Shown here: in pieces, positions 38,414-48,160 of the stretch
How the letters are laid out: each line of letters starts with the position of its first letter
Numbering within the stretch: the first letter of the stretch is position 1
Assembly: GCA_902363575.1 (NCBI GenBank)
Contig: CABJAJ010000001.1
Span: 310,001-374,000 of the forward strand
DNA length: 64,000 nt
Reading direction: 5' to 3'
Origin: Rikenellaceae bacterium
Lineage (GTDB): Bacteria; Bacteroidota; Bacteroidia; Bacteroidales; Rikenellaceae
Program-made: the position numbers and the translations under genes
The notes under the pieces: generated by a model
Database searches by the model: none
Seen by the model: the letters and a program-made list of their open reading frames with translations, nothing else
What the model was told of the DNA's origin: nothing

Positions 38414-39886
38414 ATGATTACGTTTCTGGTTTGCCTGTCGTTGCTGGTCGGGGCCTACTTCACCTACGGCCGCTACCTCGCACGCCTTGCGGGGATCGAC
38501 CGGGCGAATCCCGTGCCGTCGGCCACGCGCTTCGACGGCGTGGATTACGTGCCCCTGCCGGGGTGGAAAATCTTTCTGATCCAGCTGCTCAATATCGCCG
38601 GGCTGGGGCCCATTTTCGGTGCCGTGCTGGGTGCCGCCTACGGGCCGGTGGCTTTCGTGTGGATCACCCTCGGGGGTATCCTGATGGGCGGCATGCACGA
38701 CTTCTTCTCGGGCGTGCTCTCGCTCCGCCACGGCGGGGAGAGCCTGCCGGGGCTGACGGGCCGCTACCTCGGCGACGGGGCGCGCAGGGCCATGAGCCTC
38801 TTTACAGTGGCTCTGCTGGTGCTGGTCGGGACGGTGTTCCTTTCGCAGCCCGCCGAGATGATTGCGGCCCGCATCGACGCTCCGGCGCTCGCGGGGGCGG
38901 CATTCGGCAATTTCTCGTGGCTTCTGCTGGGGGTGCTGGGAGCGATCCTGCTCTATTACGTGTTGGCCACGCTGCTGCCCATCGACCGGATCATCGGGCG
39001 GCTGTACCCCGTTTTCGGGGTGGTGCTGCTGGTGATGGCGCTCGGCATCCTGACCGTGCTGCTGCTTCATCCCGCCCGTTATGCCATACCGGAGCTTACC
39101 TCGCTGCATAATTTCCACGGCGACGCGGCCCGCTTCCCCATCATGCCGACGCTCTTTACGACCATCGCCTGCGGCGCGATCTCGGGCTTTCATGCCACGC
39201 AGTCGCCGCTGATGGCCCGCTGCATCACCGACGAGCGGCAGTGCCGTCCGATTTTTTACGGGGCCATGATCGCCGAGAGCATCATTGCCCTCATCTGGGC
39301 CGCGGCAGCCATGGCGTTCTGGGGCGGGGCCACGGGATTGAACGAGGCGCTGGCCGGCGTCGGAGGCGCGGCGGGCGTGCTGGTGGACCGCATCGCGCAG
39401 GGGACACTGCCGGGGTGGCTCGCCACGCTGGTGGTCGTGGGGGTGATCGCCTGCGCGGTCACTTCGGGCGACACGGCGTTCCGTTCGGCACGGTTGATGG
39501 TGGCCGACATCGCGGGGCTGGAACAACGGGGTCTGGGCCGACGGCTCGCGATCTCGCTGCCGCTCTTTGCGGCGGGGCTGGTGTTGATTTTCTGTCTGCC
39601 GTTCGGGGCGATCTGGAACTACTTCGCATGGGCCAATCAGGCGTTGGCGACCGTTACGCTCTGGGCCGTGGCCGTGTGGCTCCGGCGGCGGGGACGCACG
39701 ATCCTGCCGGCGCTGCTGCCGGCCCTCGTGATGACTTACGTTTCGACCAGTTATATCTTCGTCTCACCCCTGATGTGCGGGATGCGGAACCGGGTTGCGG
39801 CCTATGCTTTAGGGGCGGCGGCGACCTGCGCGGTGCTTGCGCTGATGGCTAAAAAATTGCGGAAAAATGGCAAAACCGACGCTTGA
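38414..39886 (+). CDS. cstA: CstA-family peptide/pyruvate transporter (490 aa)
   Basis: Start at 38,414 (MITFLVCLSLLVGAYFTYGR). Multi-pass membrane protein of the carbon-starvation CstA family: DGVDYVPLPGWKIFLIQLLN, GLGPIFGAVLGAAYGP and GGMHDFFSGVLSLRHGGES are signature segments; about 12-13 helices follow. Proposed to import peptides or pyruvate. First chromosomal gene after the tRNA, overlapping the next gene by 20 nt. Confidence 0.9.
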   Translation: MITFLVCLSLLVGAYFTYGRYLARLAGIDRANPVPSATRFDGVDYVPLPGWKIFLIQLLNIAGLGPIFGAVLGAAYGPVAFVWITLGGILMGGMHDFFSGVLSLRHGGESLPGLTGRYLGDGARRAMSLFTVALLVLVGTVFLSQPAEMIAARIDAPALAGAAFGNFSWLLLGVLGAILLYYVLATLLPIDRIIGRLYPVFGVVLLVMALGILTVLLLHPARYAIPELTSLHNFHGDAARFPIMPTLFTTIACGAISGFHATQSPLMARCITDERQCRPIFYGAMIAESIIALIWAAAAMAFWGGATGLNEALAGVGGAAGVLVDRIAQGTLPGWLATLVVVGVIACAVTSGDTAFRSARLMVADIAGLEQRGLGRRLAISLPLFAAGLVLIFCLPFGAIWNYFAWANQALATVTLWAVAVWLRRRGRTILPALLPALVMTYVSTSYIFVSPLMCGMRNRVAAYALGAAATCAVLALMAKKLRKNGKTDA

Positions 39887-40577
39887 ACCCACGCCCGATC
39901 AAACGTTTGAACTTCGCGGCGACGGGCCTTACGACTTTTCGCGGGTGCTCGCCCTCAGCCGCGAGCGGCAGGAGGCGGGGCGCGTGGAGGAGGCCTGCAA
40001 CGAGCGGTTCCTCGCCTGCCAGCGGATCGAGGAGCTGCTGCCCGACGACGGGGAGGTCATCCTCGAGTGGAACCACCGCAACTCGCGGGCGGCGCTGGAG
40101 CTGATCCGGGCCTCGGCGATCGACCATTTCCTGATTGGGGATTTCGAGCTCTCGGCGGCCATGCTCGAGCTGCTGCTGGAGCTCGACCCGGAAGACCACC
40201 TCGAGGGTACGGTGTTGCTTGCTTTCGACTACATCGCGCTGGGCGAGTACGAACTCTTCGACGAGGTGTCGAACGACGTGTCGGACAAATACCCCTCTAA
40301 AGAGGTGATGACCATGTGGGCGGCTTTCCGTCGCACGGGGCGGATTCCCGAAGGGGAGCTGGCGCGGTTCCGCAGCCGCTACGCCCCCTATTTCGCCGAG
40401 TTCACGGCTGTGGAGCATCCGGCCGACGAACGTTACCTGCGCGACATCGAGGGCGAGCGGCCCAGTGCGGCGGCTCAGGCCCGTGAGCTGTGGTTGCAAA
40501 CCGAAATCCTCTGGACGCGCTTTCCCGATTTTATCCGTGCGCTGTGTGCGGCGGCATCCTCCCGATCCGGGGCTTAG
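39867..40577 (+). CDS. TPR-like helical protein (236 aa)
   Basis: All-helical protein (VLALSRERQEAGRVEEACNE, AAMLELLLELDPEDHLEGTV) resembling tetratricopeptide hairpins; no signal peptide. Overlaps cstA by 20 nt, suggesting coupled expression. Common next to cstA in Alistipes-like genomes as far as I recall; function unknown. Confidence 0.6.
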   Translation: MAKPTLEPTPDQTFELRGDGPYDFSRVLALSRERQEAGRVEEACNERFLACQRIEELLPDDGEVILEWNHRNSRAALELIRASAIDHFLIGDFELSAAMLELLLELDPEDHLEGTVLLAFDYIALGEYELFDEVSNDVSDKYPSKEVMTMWAAFRRTGRIPEGELARFRSRYAPYFAEFTAVEHPADERYLRDIEGERPSAAAQARELWLQTEILWTRFPDFIRALCAAASSRSGA

Positions 40578-40599
40578 AACGCCGGCCTTAGAAAGAGCA

Positions 40600-40627
40600 G
40601 GGGCGCCGTATGGTCGGCGCCCCTTTT
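40600..40627 (+). terminator. Rho-independent terminator
   Basis: GGGGCGCC-GTATGGTC-GGCGCCCC followed by TTTT; ends the cstA operon. Confidence 0.85.
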
Positions 40628-40669
40628 CGTGCGGCTTTCGTGTGACTGTCCGGAGGCCGTCTCCAGGGG

Positions 40670-40765
40670 CGGTCTCCGGCGGTCTTGTTGTCCGGCGGTC
40701 TTGTTGCCCGGCGGTCTTGTCGGCGGCGGCCTTGTTGCCCTCCCCCGGTCTTGTCGTCCGGCTCC
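40670..40765. repeat. Degenerate GGCGGTCTTGT tandem repeats
   Basis: Four to five imperfect copies of (C)CGGCGGTCTTGTTG(T/C)CC in the convergent intergenic region between the cstA operon and the transaldolase gene. No coding meaning seen. Confidence 0.6.
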
Positions 40766-40779
40766 GGCGTCGCGCCGCG

Positions 40780-41436
40780 TCAGCCGTTTACCCGCTTGTG
40801 GTCGGCCAGGAATGCCGCCAGCCCGCTGTCGGTCAGGGGGTGGCGCAGCAGCCCCTTGATGGCTGCGAGAGGGCAGGTGGCGACGTCGGCCCCGGCCTCG
40901 ACGCACTGCATGATGTGCTGCGTGTGGCGGATCGAGGCGGCGAGCACCTGCGTCGGATAGCCGTAATAGCGGTACATCTCGACGATTTTGCCCACGAGCT
41001 CCACCCCGTCGCTGCAAATGTCGTCCAGGCGGCCGACGAACGGCGAAACATAGGTCGCCCCCGCCTTGGCTGCCAGCAACGCCTGGCCGGGCGAGAAGAC
41101 GAGCGTGCAGTTGGTGCGGATGCCCTTGCCTGCGAAATACCTGACGGCCCGGATGCCCTCGGCCGTGCAGGGGAGCTTGACCACGATGTTGGGATGGATG
41201 GCGGCGAGCTCCTCGCCCTCGCGGATCATCCCCTCGTAATCGGTGGCGATCACCTCGGCGCTCACATCCCCGTCCACGATGGCGCAGATGGCGGCGTAGT
41301 GGCGGCGGCAGTTCTCCTCGCCGCGGATGTTCTCCTTGGCCATGAGCGAGGGGTTGGTCGTCACCCCGTCGAGGACGCCCAGTTCGTTGGCTTCCCGGAT
41401 CTGATTCAGGTTGGCCGTGTCGATGAAGAATTTCAT
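40780..41436 (-). CDS. Transaldolase-like / fructose-6-phosphate aldolase family (218 aa)
   Basis: Short (FSA/TalC type) transaldolase: [33 protein letters not shown], catalytic Lys in [12 protein letters not shown], and [32 protein letters not shown]. Cytoplasmic TIM barrel that interconverts sugar phosphates in the pentose phosphate pathway. At 218 aa the length fits the subfamily of E. coli FsaA (220 aa). First of a leftward group with tdk 13 nt upstream. Confidence 0.92.
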   Translation of the reverse strand: MKFFIDTANLNQIREANELGVLDGVTTNPSLMAKENIRGEENCRRHYAAICAIVDGDVSAEVIATDYEGMIREGEELAAIHPNIVVKLPCTAEGIRAVRYFAGKGIRTNCTLVFSPGQALLAAKAGATYVSPFVGRLDDICSDGVELVGKIVEMYRYYGYPTQVLAASIRHTQHIMQCVEAGADVATCPLAAIKGLLRHPLTDSGLAAFLADHKRVNG

Positions 41437-41449
41437 ATCGGTAGCGGAT

Positions 41450-42013
41450 TTAGTGTCTGAGTTTGGCGAAGCAGTGGCGGCAGATGGGCTCGTAGGCGTC
41501 TTTCTCGCCCAGCATCACAAGTTTGTCGTCGTCCGACAGGCGGTGGGAGTGGTGCGCGAGGTTGCCGCAGCGGACGCAGATCGCATGTACCTTGGTCACG
41601 TATTCGGCCGTGGCCATGAGCTGCGGCATGGGGCCGAAGGGCTTGCCCGCGAAGTCCATGTCCAGCCCGGCGATGATGACCCTGACGCCCGAATCGGCCA
41701 GCTGGCGGCAGACCTCCACCAGGCTGTGGTCGAAAAACTGGGCTTCGTCGATCCCCACCACATCCACGCCGGAGGCCATCAACAGGATGTTCTGGGGCGA
41801 ATCCACGGGGGTGGAGCGGATGGCGCTCGCGTCGTGCGAGACGACCTCCTCCTCGGAGTAGCGCACGTCGATGCGGGGCTTGAAAATCTCGACCCGCAGG
41901 TGGGCGAACTCGGCCCGCCGCAGCCGACGGATCAGCTCCTCGGTCTTGCCCGAAAACATCGAGCCGCAGATCACTTCGATCCAGCCTTTCTCGCTGGCGT
42001 TTTCCAGAAACAT
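41450..42013 (-). CDS. tdk: Thymidine kinase (187 aa)
   Basis: Type II thymidine kinase: P-loop [37 protein letters not shown], lasso-domain Zn ligands in [15 protein letters not shown] and CRHCF. Phosphorylates thymidine for salvage. Ends 13 nt before the transaldolase gene start. Confidence 0.95.
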   Translation of the reverse strand: MFLENASEKGWIEVICGSMFSGKTEELIRRLRRAEFAHLRVEIFKPRIDVRYSEEEVVSHDASAIRSTPVDSPQNILLMASGVDVVGIDEAQFFDHSLVEVCRQLADSGVRVIIAGLDMDFAGKPFGPMPQLMATAEYVTKVHAICVRCGNLAHHSHRLSDDDKLVMLGEKDAYEPICRHCFAKLRH

Positions 42014-42098
42014 GGGATAGTTTTGGTTTTACATAGGGTGGTTACGGTCGGGCGCTACGTCCGGGAGCTTGCGGGCCTCCGGAGCGCCGTTGTGCAGG

Positions 42099-43415
42099 TC
42101 ATTCACATTCGTCGAGCCGGGTGATGCGGGCGCCCAGGGCATTCAGGCGGCCGTCGATGTCCTTGTAGCCCCGGTCGATCTGCTCGATGTTCTGGATCGT
42201 GCTGCGTCCCTCGGCGCTCATGGCGGCGATCAGCAGCGCGACGCCGGCGCGGATGTCGGGCGAGGTCATGCGCGTGGCCCGCAGGCGCAGGCGATGGTCG
42301 TGGCCGATGACGGTGGCGCGGTGGGGGTCACAGAGGATAATCTGGGCCCCCATGTCGATCAGCTTGTCAACGAAGAAAAGGCGGCTCTCGAACATCTTCT
42401 GGTGAATCAGCACAGCTCCCTTGGCCTGCGTGGCCACCACCAGGAAGATCGACAGCAGGTCGGGTGTAAGGCCGGGCCACGGGGCGTCGGCGATGGTCAT
42501 GATCGAGCCGTCGATGAACGTGTCGATGGCATAGTGCTCCTGCTGCGGGATGTGGAGGTCGTCGCCCCGCTGCTCGATGCGGATGCCCATACGGGCGAAC
42601 TGCTGGGGAATGATGCCCAGGTTTTCGTAGGAGACGTTGCGGATCGTCAGCTCCGACCGGTTCATGGCGGCCATGCCGATGAAGCTGCCCACTTCGATCA
42701 TGTCGGGCAGCAGCGTATGTTCGGTGCCTCCCAGCTCCCGCACCCCCTCGATGGTGAGCAGGTTGGAGGCGATGCCCGAGATGCGGGCCCCCATGCGGTT
42801 GAGCATGCGGCAGAGCTGCTGGAGGTAGGGTTCGCACGCGGCGTTGTAGATCGTCGTGGTGCCCTCGGCCAGCACAGCCGCCATGACGATGTTGGCCGTA
42901 CCCGTCACGGAGGCTTCGTCGAGCAGCATGTAGCACCCCTTGAGGCGTTTGGCCCGCAGGGCGAAAAACTCCTCGCCCGCGTCGAAGTCGAACTCGGCCC
43001 CCAATCGCCGAAAGCCCAGGAAGTGGGTGTCGAGCCGGCGGCGTCCGATCTTGTCCCCGCCGGGCTTGGGCATGTAACCCACCCCGAAACGGGCCAGCAG
43101 CGGGCCCATGAGCATAACCGAGCCGCGCAGCCGGCTGGCGCGGCGGCGGAAATCGGCGCTCCGCATGTAGTCCGTGTCGATGTGCGCCGCGCGGAATGCG
43201 TAGGCGTCTTCCCCGAGCCGTTCGACCTCCACGCCGAGTGCCGCGAGCAGCTCGATGAGCTGCACCACGTCGAGGATGTCGGGCACGTTGCGCACCACGA
43301 CCCGCTCGGGCGTGAGCAGCACGGCGCAGAGAATCTGCAGCGCCTCGTTCTTGGCCCCCTGCGGGGTGATCTCTCCGTGGAGGCGGTGTCCGCCCTCGAC
43401 CTGAAACAACGCCAT
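42099..43415 (-). CDS. murA: UDP-GlcNAc enolpyruvyltransferase MurA (438 aa)
   Basis: EPSP-synthase-like fold; transfers enolpyruvate to UDP-GlcNAc, first committed step of peptidoglycan synthesis. GGHRLHGEITPQGAKNEALQ at the start, with the K/N (AKNEAL) active-site pair, and RASRLRGSVMLMGPLLARFG. The loop normally bearing Cys115 (GCAIGxRPxDxH) reads PGGDKIGRRRLDTH, with Asp in the Cys position, which in other bacteria makes MurA insensitive to fosfomycin. Essential housekeeping gene. Confidence 0.95.
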   Translation of the reverse strand: MALFQVEGGHRLHGEITPQGAKNEALQILCAVLLTPERVVVRNVPDILDVVQLIELLAALGVEVERLGEDAYAFRAAHIDTDYMRSADFRRRASRLRGSVMLMGPLLARFGVGYMPKPGGDKIGRRRLDTHFLGFRRLGAEFDFDAGEEFFALRAKRLKGCYMLLDEASVTGTANIVMAAVLAEGTTTIYNAACEPYLQQLCRMLNRMGARISGIASNLLTIEGVRELGGTEHTLLPDMIEVGSFIGMAAMNRSELTIRNVSYENLGIIPQQFARMGIRIEQRGDDLHIPQQEHYAIDTFIDGSIMTIADAPWPGLTPDLLSIFLVVATQAKGAVLIHQKMFESRLFFVDKLIDMGAQIILCDPHRATVIGHDHRLRLRATRMTSPDIRAGVALLIAAMSAEGRSTIQNIEQIDRGYKDIDGRLNALGARITRLDECE

Positions 43416-43568
43416 GGCTGTGAATTTTGCCCAAAATTAGCAATTATTCGCCAACGGGCATGCTGCCTCGCGGGAAAATCTATCAACAATCGGTTTACAG
43501 CCTTTGCCGCGGGGGCGGCGTCACGGATGTCGGAATGGCGGTTTTCGTAAATTATTCGCCGAAAAATT

Positions 43569-43598
43569 TTTGCGGATCGCATTTTTGTTATACCTTTG
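43569..43598 (+). promoter_or_regulatory. rpmH promoter
   Basis: TTTG (43,569-43,572), 18 nt, TACCTTTG (43,591-43,598), about 40 nt upstream of rpmH. Confidence 0.7.
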
Positions 43599-43640
43599 CA
43601 ATCCGCAAAGTGCGCTTAAAACAATAAATACGATACCACT

Positions 43641-43808
43641 ATGGCAATGAAGAGAACGTTCCAGCCTTCGCGCAGGAAAAGAATCAACAAGCACGGCTTC
43701 CGTCAGCGCATGGCGACGGCGAACGGCCGCAAGGTGCTGGCTGCGCGGCGTGCCAAGGGCCGCAAGAAGCTGACCGTATCGGACGAGGCTACGTTCAAGT
43801 ACGCCTAA
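43641..43808 (+). CDS. rpmH: 50S ribosomal protein L34 (55 aa)
   Basis: [20 protein letters not shown] then [20 protein letters not shown], the universal L34 signature, with a short C-terminal extension ([11 protein letters not shown]) usual in Bacteroidetes. Very basic. Monocistronic with its own promoter and terminator; divergent from murA. Confidence 0.98.
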   Translation: MAMKRTFQPSRRKRINKHGFRQRMATANGRKVLAARRAKGRKKLTVSDEATFKYA

Positions 43809-43825
43809 TCCCCCGGGAGGGCCAT

Positions 43826-43866
43826 AGCGAAGGAGTTGCGATCGTCGTAACTCCTTCGCTGTTTTT
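43826..43866 (+). terminator. rpmH terminator
   Basis: AGCGAAGGAGTT (43,826-43,837) pairs with AACTCCTTCGCT (43,849-43,860), followed by GTTTTT. The rest of 43,867-44,115 is GC-rich and holds nothing that I can identify. Confidence 0.88.
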
Positions 43867-44115
43867 ATGCCTGTCCGTGAGCGCGACGGGTACCGGCGGG
43901 TCGGCATGAAGCAGATTGCATCATGCGGCGGCGGGAAACGGCCATGCACCGGAACGGCTACGCTCCAAAACAGCCATGCCCCGAAACACCGAAACGGGCG
44001 TTCGACGTGATGCGGTTCGCGAGAAACGTTCCGGAGCGGACGCGGCACACTTCCCGCCCGGAAAAAAGGTCCCGGTGAAGCCTGACGGGTGCCGGGTCGG
44101 CTGCCCGAATCCGCG

Positions 44116-45168
44116 TCAGGCGATCGTCACCTGCGGATCGAGATAGACGTCCTGGATCGCATGCAGCAGGGCGACGCCCTCGCGCATGGGTTTCTGGAAC
44201 GCCTTGCGGCCGGAGATAAGCCCCATGCCGCCGGCCCGTTTGTTGATGACGGCCGTTACGACCGCTTCCTGCAGGTCGCTGTCGCCGTGCGATTCGCCGC
44301 CCGAATTGATTAATCCCACGCGCCCCATATAGCTGTTGGCGACCTGGTAGCGGCAGAGGTCGATCGGATGGTCGGAGGCCAGACGGTCGTACATGGCGGG
44401 CGAGCTCTTGCCGAAGCCCAGGGCCGTGAAGCCGCCGTTGAGGGTCGGGAGTTTCTGTTTGACGATGTCGGCCTCGATGGTGGCGCCCAGGTGGTCGGCC
44501 TGTCCCGTCAGGTCGGCAGCGGTGTGGTAGTCGATGCCCTCCTTGCGGAACGCCCCGTTGCGCAGGTAGCACCAGAGGATCGTGGCCATGCCGAGCTCGT
44601 GCGCCCGCGCGAAGGCCCGGGCGATCTCGACGAGCTGGCGGCGGCTTTCGGCCGATCCGAAGTAGATCGTGGCGCCTACGGCCACGGCGCCCATGCGCCA
44701 TGCCTCCTCGACGGTGCCGAAGAGAATCTGGTCGTAGGCATTGGGGTAGGAGAGCAGCTCGTTGTGGTTGATCTTCACGACGAACGGTATCTTGTGGGCA
44801 TAGCGGCGCGCCACCGAACCCAGCACGCCGAAGGTCGAGGCGACGGCGTTGCAGCCCCCTTCGATGGCGAGTCGCACGATCTGTTCGGGGTCGAAATAGG
44901 CGGGGTTGGGGGCGAACGAGGCGCCTGCCGAGTGTTCGATCCCCTGATCCACGGGCAGGATCGAGAGGTAGCCCGTACCGGCGAGGCGGCCGTGTCCGAG
45001 CAGGCTTTGCAGGCTGCGCAGGGTTTGGGCGTTGCGGTCGGAAGGGGCCCAGATCGTTTCGACCGTGTCGGGCGAGGGGATGTGGATCATCTCGCGCGGA
45101 ATGGTGCGGCAGGTGTGGGCGAGGAGGTATTCGGCCTGGTCGCCCAGCAGTTCGGCGGTTTTGCTCAT
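44116..45168 (-). CDS. fbaB: Class I fructose-bisphosphate aldolase (350 aa)
   Basis: DhnA/FbaB-type archaeal-like class I aldolase: [40 protein letters not shown], Schiff-base region FVVKINHNE, then [17 protein letters not shown] (phosphate binding) and [17 protein letters not shown]. Cleaves fructose-1,6-bisphosphate in glycolysis. Monocistronic by spacing. Confidence 0.92.
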   Translation of the reverse strand: MSKTAELLGDQAEYLLAHTCRTIPREMIHIPSPDTVETIWAPSDRNAQTLRSLQSLLGHGRLAGTGYLSILPVDQGIEHSAGASFAPNPAYFDPEQIVRLAIEGGCNAVASTFGVLGSVARRYAHKIPFVVKINHNELLSYPNAYDQILFGTVEEAWRMGAVAVGATIYFGSAESRRQLVEIARAFARAHELGMATILWCYLRNGAFRKEGIDYHTAADLTGQADHLGATIEADIVKQKLPTLNGGFTALGFGKSSPAMYDRLASDHPIDLCRYQVANSYMGRVGLINSGGESHGDSDLQEAVVTAVINKRAGGMGLISGRKAFQKPMREGVALLHAIQDVYLDPQVTIA

Positions 45169-45258
45169 GGCAGTGGTTTGATCGTTTGACGGAAGCGCGT
45201 CGTGCGTCCGCTCCGGATGGACGCAAGTTCGGTACCAAAATTTCCGGTTCGTGTCCGG

Positions 45259-46533
45259 TCAGCGGAAGAAGCTCGCGAGCAGCATCAGGTTGAGGAGGGT
45301 GACCAGCCCGCCGATGGTGTACAATAGCCAGCGCGTCGCGGGGCGGTTGCGGTAGGGGCCCATCACCCGGCGGGAGGAGGTCAGCCGTACCTGCATGAAA
45401 ACCGTGAAGGGGAGTTGCAGGCTGAGGGCCATCTGCGAGTAGATCAGTCCCCGGAAGGGGTCGCGGATCAGCAGGATCAGCAGAAAGGCCGCCCCGAGCG
45501 AGAGCAGCATGCCTGTGCGGGAACGCCGGTCCCGCATGTCGTAGGGGGCGCCGAACATGCCGGCGAATATCGAACCTGCGGCCATGCCCGAGGTGACGGT
45601 CGAGGCGATGCCCGCCAACAGCAGGGCGACGGCAAAGACGACCGTGGCATGGGTGCCCAGCAGCGGTTCGAGCAGCGAGCGGGCCTGCTGGAGCTCCTCG
45701 ACGGGGGTGCGGGTGCGGAAGAGGGTCGAGGCGGCCAGCAGGATCATGGCGCTGTTGATGGCCCAGCCCACCACCATCGAGAAGATCGTGTCGAAGTATT
45801 CGTAACGCAGTTGGTGGCGGATCGTGCGCCTGTCGCTCAGGTTCCATTGGCGGCTTTGGATCACCTCAGAGTGCAGAAACAGGTTGTGAGGCATCACCAC
45901 GGCGCCCAGCACGCTCGTGACGATGACCATGGAGCCTTCGGGAAAGGACGGAACGACCCATGCCCTGACCGCTGCGGGCCAGTCGATGCGCGTGAGCGTG
46001 AGCTCGTAGATGAACGACAGGCCGATCAGCGACACGAAGGCGATGATCCACTTCTCGATGGGGCGGTAACCGTTGGTGAGCAGCAGCACGGCCACGAAGA
46101 CCGTGACCAGCAGGGCCCCGATGCGCACGGGGATGCCGAAGAGCATGTCCAGCGCGATGGCACCGCCCAGGATCTCCGCGAGCGAGGTGGAGACGGAGGC
46201 CAGCCCTGCCGTGGAGAGCAGCGCGCGCGAGGCGCTGCGGCGCATGTGGAGCGTAGCCGCCTCTGCCAGACAGAGCCCCGTGACGATGCCCAGGTGGGCG
46301 GCGTTGTGCTGCAGGATAATGAGCATCAGGGTCGAGAGGGTCACCATCCAGAGCAGCGCGTAGCCGTACTCGCCGCCCGCTGCAAGGTTGGAAGCCCAGT
46401 TTCCGGGGTCGATGAATCCCACCGTCACGAGCAGCCCGGGTCCGATGTAGCGGAAGACGGCGAGTCCCCGCCGGCTGCGGGGCCGGGGGTTGCGGTCGGA
46501 ACGGTTGCGATCGGGGTGGAACCGGAAAGCCAT
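45259..46533 (-). CDS. mntH: Nramp-family divalent metal (Mn/Fe) transporter (424 aa)
   Basis: Start at 46,533 (MAFRFHPDRNRSDRNPRPRS). Nramp hallmarks: helix 1 VTVGFIDPGNWASNLAAGGE with DPGN metal site, helix 6 LGAVVMPHNLFLHSEV with MPHN. About 11 membrane helices. Imports Mn2+ or Fe2+ with protons. Upstream is an MFS exporter gene, 38 nt away, in the same direction. Confidence 0.93.
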   Translation of the reverse strand: MAFRFHPDRNRSDRNPRPRSRRGLAVFRYIGPGLLVTVGFIDPGNWASNLAAGGEYGYALLWMVTLSTLMLIILQHNAAHLGIVTGLCLAEAATLHMRRSASRALLSTAGLASVSTSLAEILGGAIALDMLFGIPVRIGALLVTVFVAVLLLTNGYRPIEKWIIAFVSLIGLSFIYELTLTRIDWPAAVRAWVVPSFPEGSMVIVTSVLGAVVMPHNLFLHSEVIQSRQWNLSDRRTIRHQLRYEYFDTIFSMVVGWAINSAMILLAASTLFRTRTPVEELQQARSLLEPLLGTHATVVFAVALLLAGIASTVTSGMAAGSIFAGMFGAPYDMRDRRSRTGMLLSLGAAFLLILLIRDPFRGLIYSQMALSLQLPFTVFMQVRLTSSRRVMGPYRNRPATRWLLYTIGGLVTLLNLMLLASFFR

Positions 46534-46571
46534 CTCTTCGGATTCGGGCTGATAAAACGGTCGGGAAGGTT

Positions 46572-48119
46572 TCAGCGGCTTGCGGCCGGGCGGGATTTTC
46601 CGGCCCCGGCTTTCAGTCGCCGGCGTTCCGCCGTCGCCCGCACGGGCTCGGCTTCGTCTTGTGTCCGCGCCGTTGTGCGGGACGGTTCGGGCGTGTGCCT
46701 GCGGCGGCGGAGCAGCCACAGGAACGGCAGCAGCGAGCCGAGGGTAACCAGCGTGACGAAGAGAAAGTCGTCGGTGATGCCCTCGATGTAGAGCTGTTGC
46801 TGCGGAGCGCTCTCGTGTGCGGCGTGGAGGGCCGTGCGGGCGGTCATGATGGTGGTCAGCAGGGCGATGGAGATGCTGCCGGAGAGCTGTTTGATGCTGT
46901 TGGAGATGCCCGAAGCGGCGGCCATGTCCCGCTGCCGGAGGTTGCGCAGCGCGAAGAGGTTGAGCGGCGCGAAGGTGAGCCCCATGCCCAGGCCCCGCAG
47001 GTAGAGCACCCCGACGATGTGCCCGTGGGTGGTGGCAGCCGTGAAACGGCTGGCCATCCAGAAGCTGAGCGTCATGACCAGGATGCCGGCGAAGACCAGC
47101 GGCAGCGTGCGCAGGTAGCGGGTCAGGAAGCCCGAGAGGGTCGAAAGCACCCCCTGGATCAGGCCGACGGGCAGGAAGACGCTCCCGGCCATGATTGCCG
47201 TGTAGCCCAGTCCCTTCTGCATGTAGAGGGGCAGCAGGTAGGTGCCGCCGAGCATTCCGATGCCGAAGATGAAGAGCACGGCCATCGAGATGCCGAAGTT
47301 GCGTTCGCCCAGCAGCCGGATGTCGAGAAGCGGGTGGTCGGTGCGCAGCTCCCGCACGATGAAGAGCGCCAGGGCGACGGCCGCGACGCAGAAGCAGACC
47401 ACGATGTCCGCCGAGGCCCAGCCGTGGGGGTTGGTGGGCGAATTGCCCCGGGCCAGGGCGTAGATCGTCAGGGGCATGAAGAAAATGACGGCCAGCAGCC
47501 CGATCCAGTCGAAACGGGTGCGGGTGTCGCTGCGCCACTCCTTCTGGATGAAAAGCGAGAGCGCTATGGCCAGCAGTCCCACCGGCACATTGACGTCGAA
47601 GATCAGGTGCCACGAGAAATCGTCCACCAGGAAGCCGCCGATCAGCGGCCCGAACGAGATGGAAGCGGCGGCGGCCACGGCCCACAGTCCGAGGGCGAGG
47701 CCCCGCTCCTTCGGGGGGAACTCGCGCGTCACGATAGCCAGGCCGAGCGACTGGATCATACCGCTGCCCACCCCCTGAAGGGCCCGCGAGCCGATCAGGA
47801 AGGCGTCGCTCTGGGCGCGGCCGCAGAGCCACGATCCGAGTGTGAAGAGGATTAGCCCGAGGATGTAGATGCGCTTGTTGCCGAAGCGGTCGGCGATCCA
47901 GCCCGACGAGGGGAGCATGATGGTCATGGTAATCATGTAGGCCGTCACGACCCATTCGGCCGAGGAGATTCCGATGCCGAAGGCGGACATGATGGCCGGG
48001 ATGCCGACGTTGACCACCGTTACGTCGAGCACGGCCATGAACGTGCCGAGCATGATTAGGCTCAGCACCCACCATTTGTATCCGCTGCCGCGGCGTATGC
48101 GTTCCCTCAGTCCGTTCAT
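46572..48119 (-). CDS. DHA2-family MFS multidrug exporter, EmrB-like (515 aa)
   Basis: Start at 48,119 (MNGLRERIRRGSGYKWWVLS). 14-helix DHA2 transporter: motif TFMAVLDVTVVNVGIPAIMS, GWIADRFGNKRIYILGLILF (motif A), ALQGVGSGMIQSLGLAIVTR and motif C-like region. Exports drugs or lipids. No adjacent EmrA-type membrane fusion protein is visible. C-terminal basic tail (RRRRHTPEPSRTT). Confidence 0.88.
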   Translation of the reverse strand: MNGLRERIRRGSGYKWWVLSLIMLGTFMAVLDVTVVNVGIPAIMSAFGIGISSAEWVVTAYMITMTIMLPSSGWIADRFGNKRIYILGLILFTLGSWLCGRAQSDAFLIGSRALQGVGSGMIQSLGLAIVTREFPPKERGLALGLWAVAAAASISFGPLIGGFLVDDFSWHLIFDVNVPVGLLAIALSLFIQKEWRSDTRTRFDWIGLLAVIFFMPLTIYALARGNSPTNPHGWASADIVVCFCVAAVALALFIVRELRTDHPLLDIRLLGERNFGISMAVLFIFGIGMLGGTYLLPLYMQKGLGYTAIMAGSVFLPVGLIQGVLSTLSGFLTRYLRTLPLVFAGILVMTLSFWMASRFTAATTHGHIVGVLYLRGLGMGLTFAPLNLFALRNLRQRDMAAASGISNSIKQLSGSISIALLTTIMTARTALHAAHESAPQQQLYIEGITDDFLFVTLVTLGSLLPFLWLLRRRRHTPEPSRTTARTQDEAEPVRATAERRRLKAGAGKSRPAASR

Positions 48120-48160
48120 CCCAGCGGGCGGGACAAAAAAAGTGCCATTCTCCTCCCCGC

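Noticed and set aside
38387..39526. Long antisense frame opposite cstA
   Set aside because: GC-rich shadow with low-complexity His/Arg/Gln-rich translation; cstA is unambiguous on the other strand. The same holds for long opposite frames over murA, mntH, nrdJ and the lipoprotein gene.
45259..48075. One 938-aa protein joining Nramp to upstream sequence
   Set aside because: The N-terminal half is an out-of-frame translation of the MFS gene; the Nramp protein starts at 46,533.
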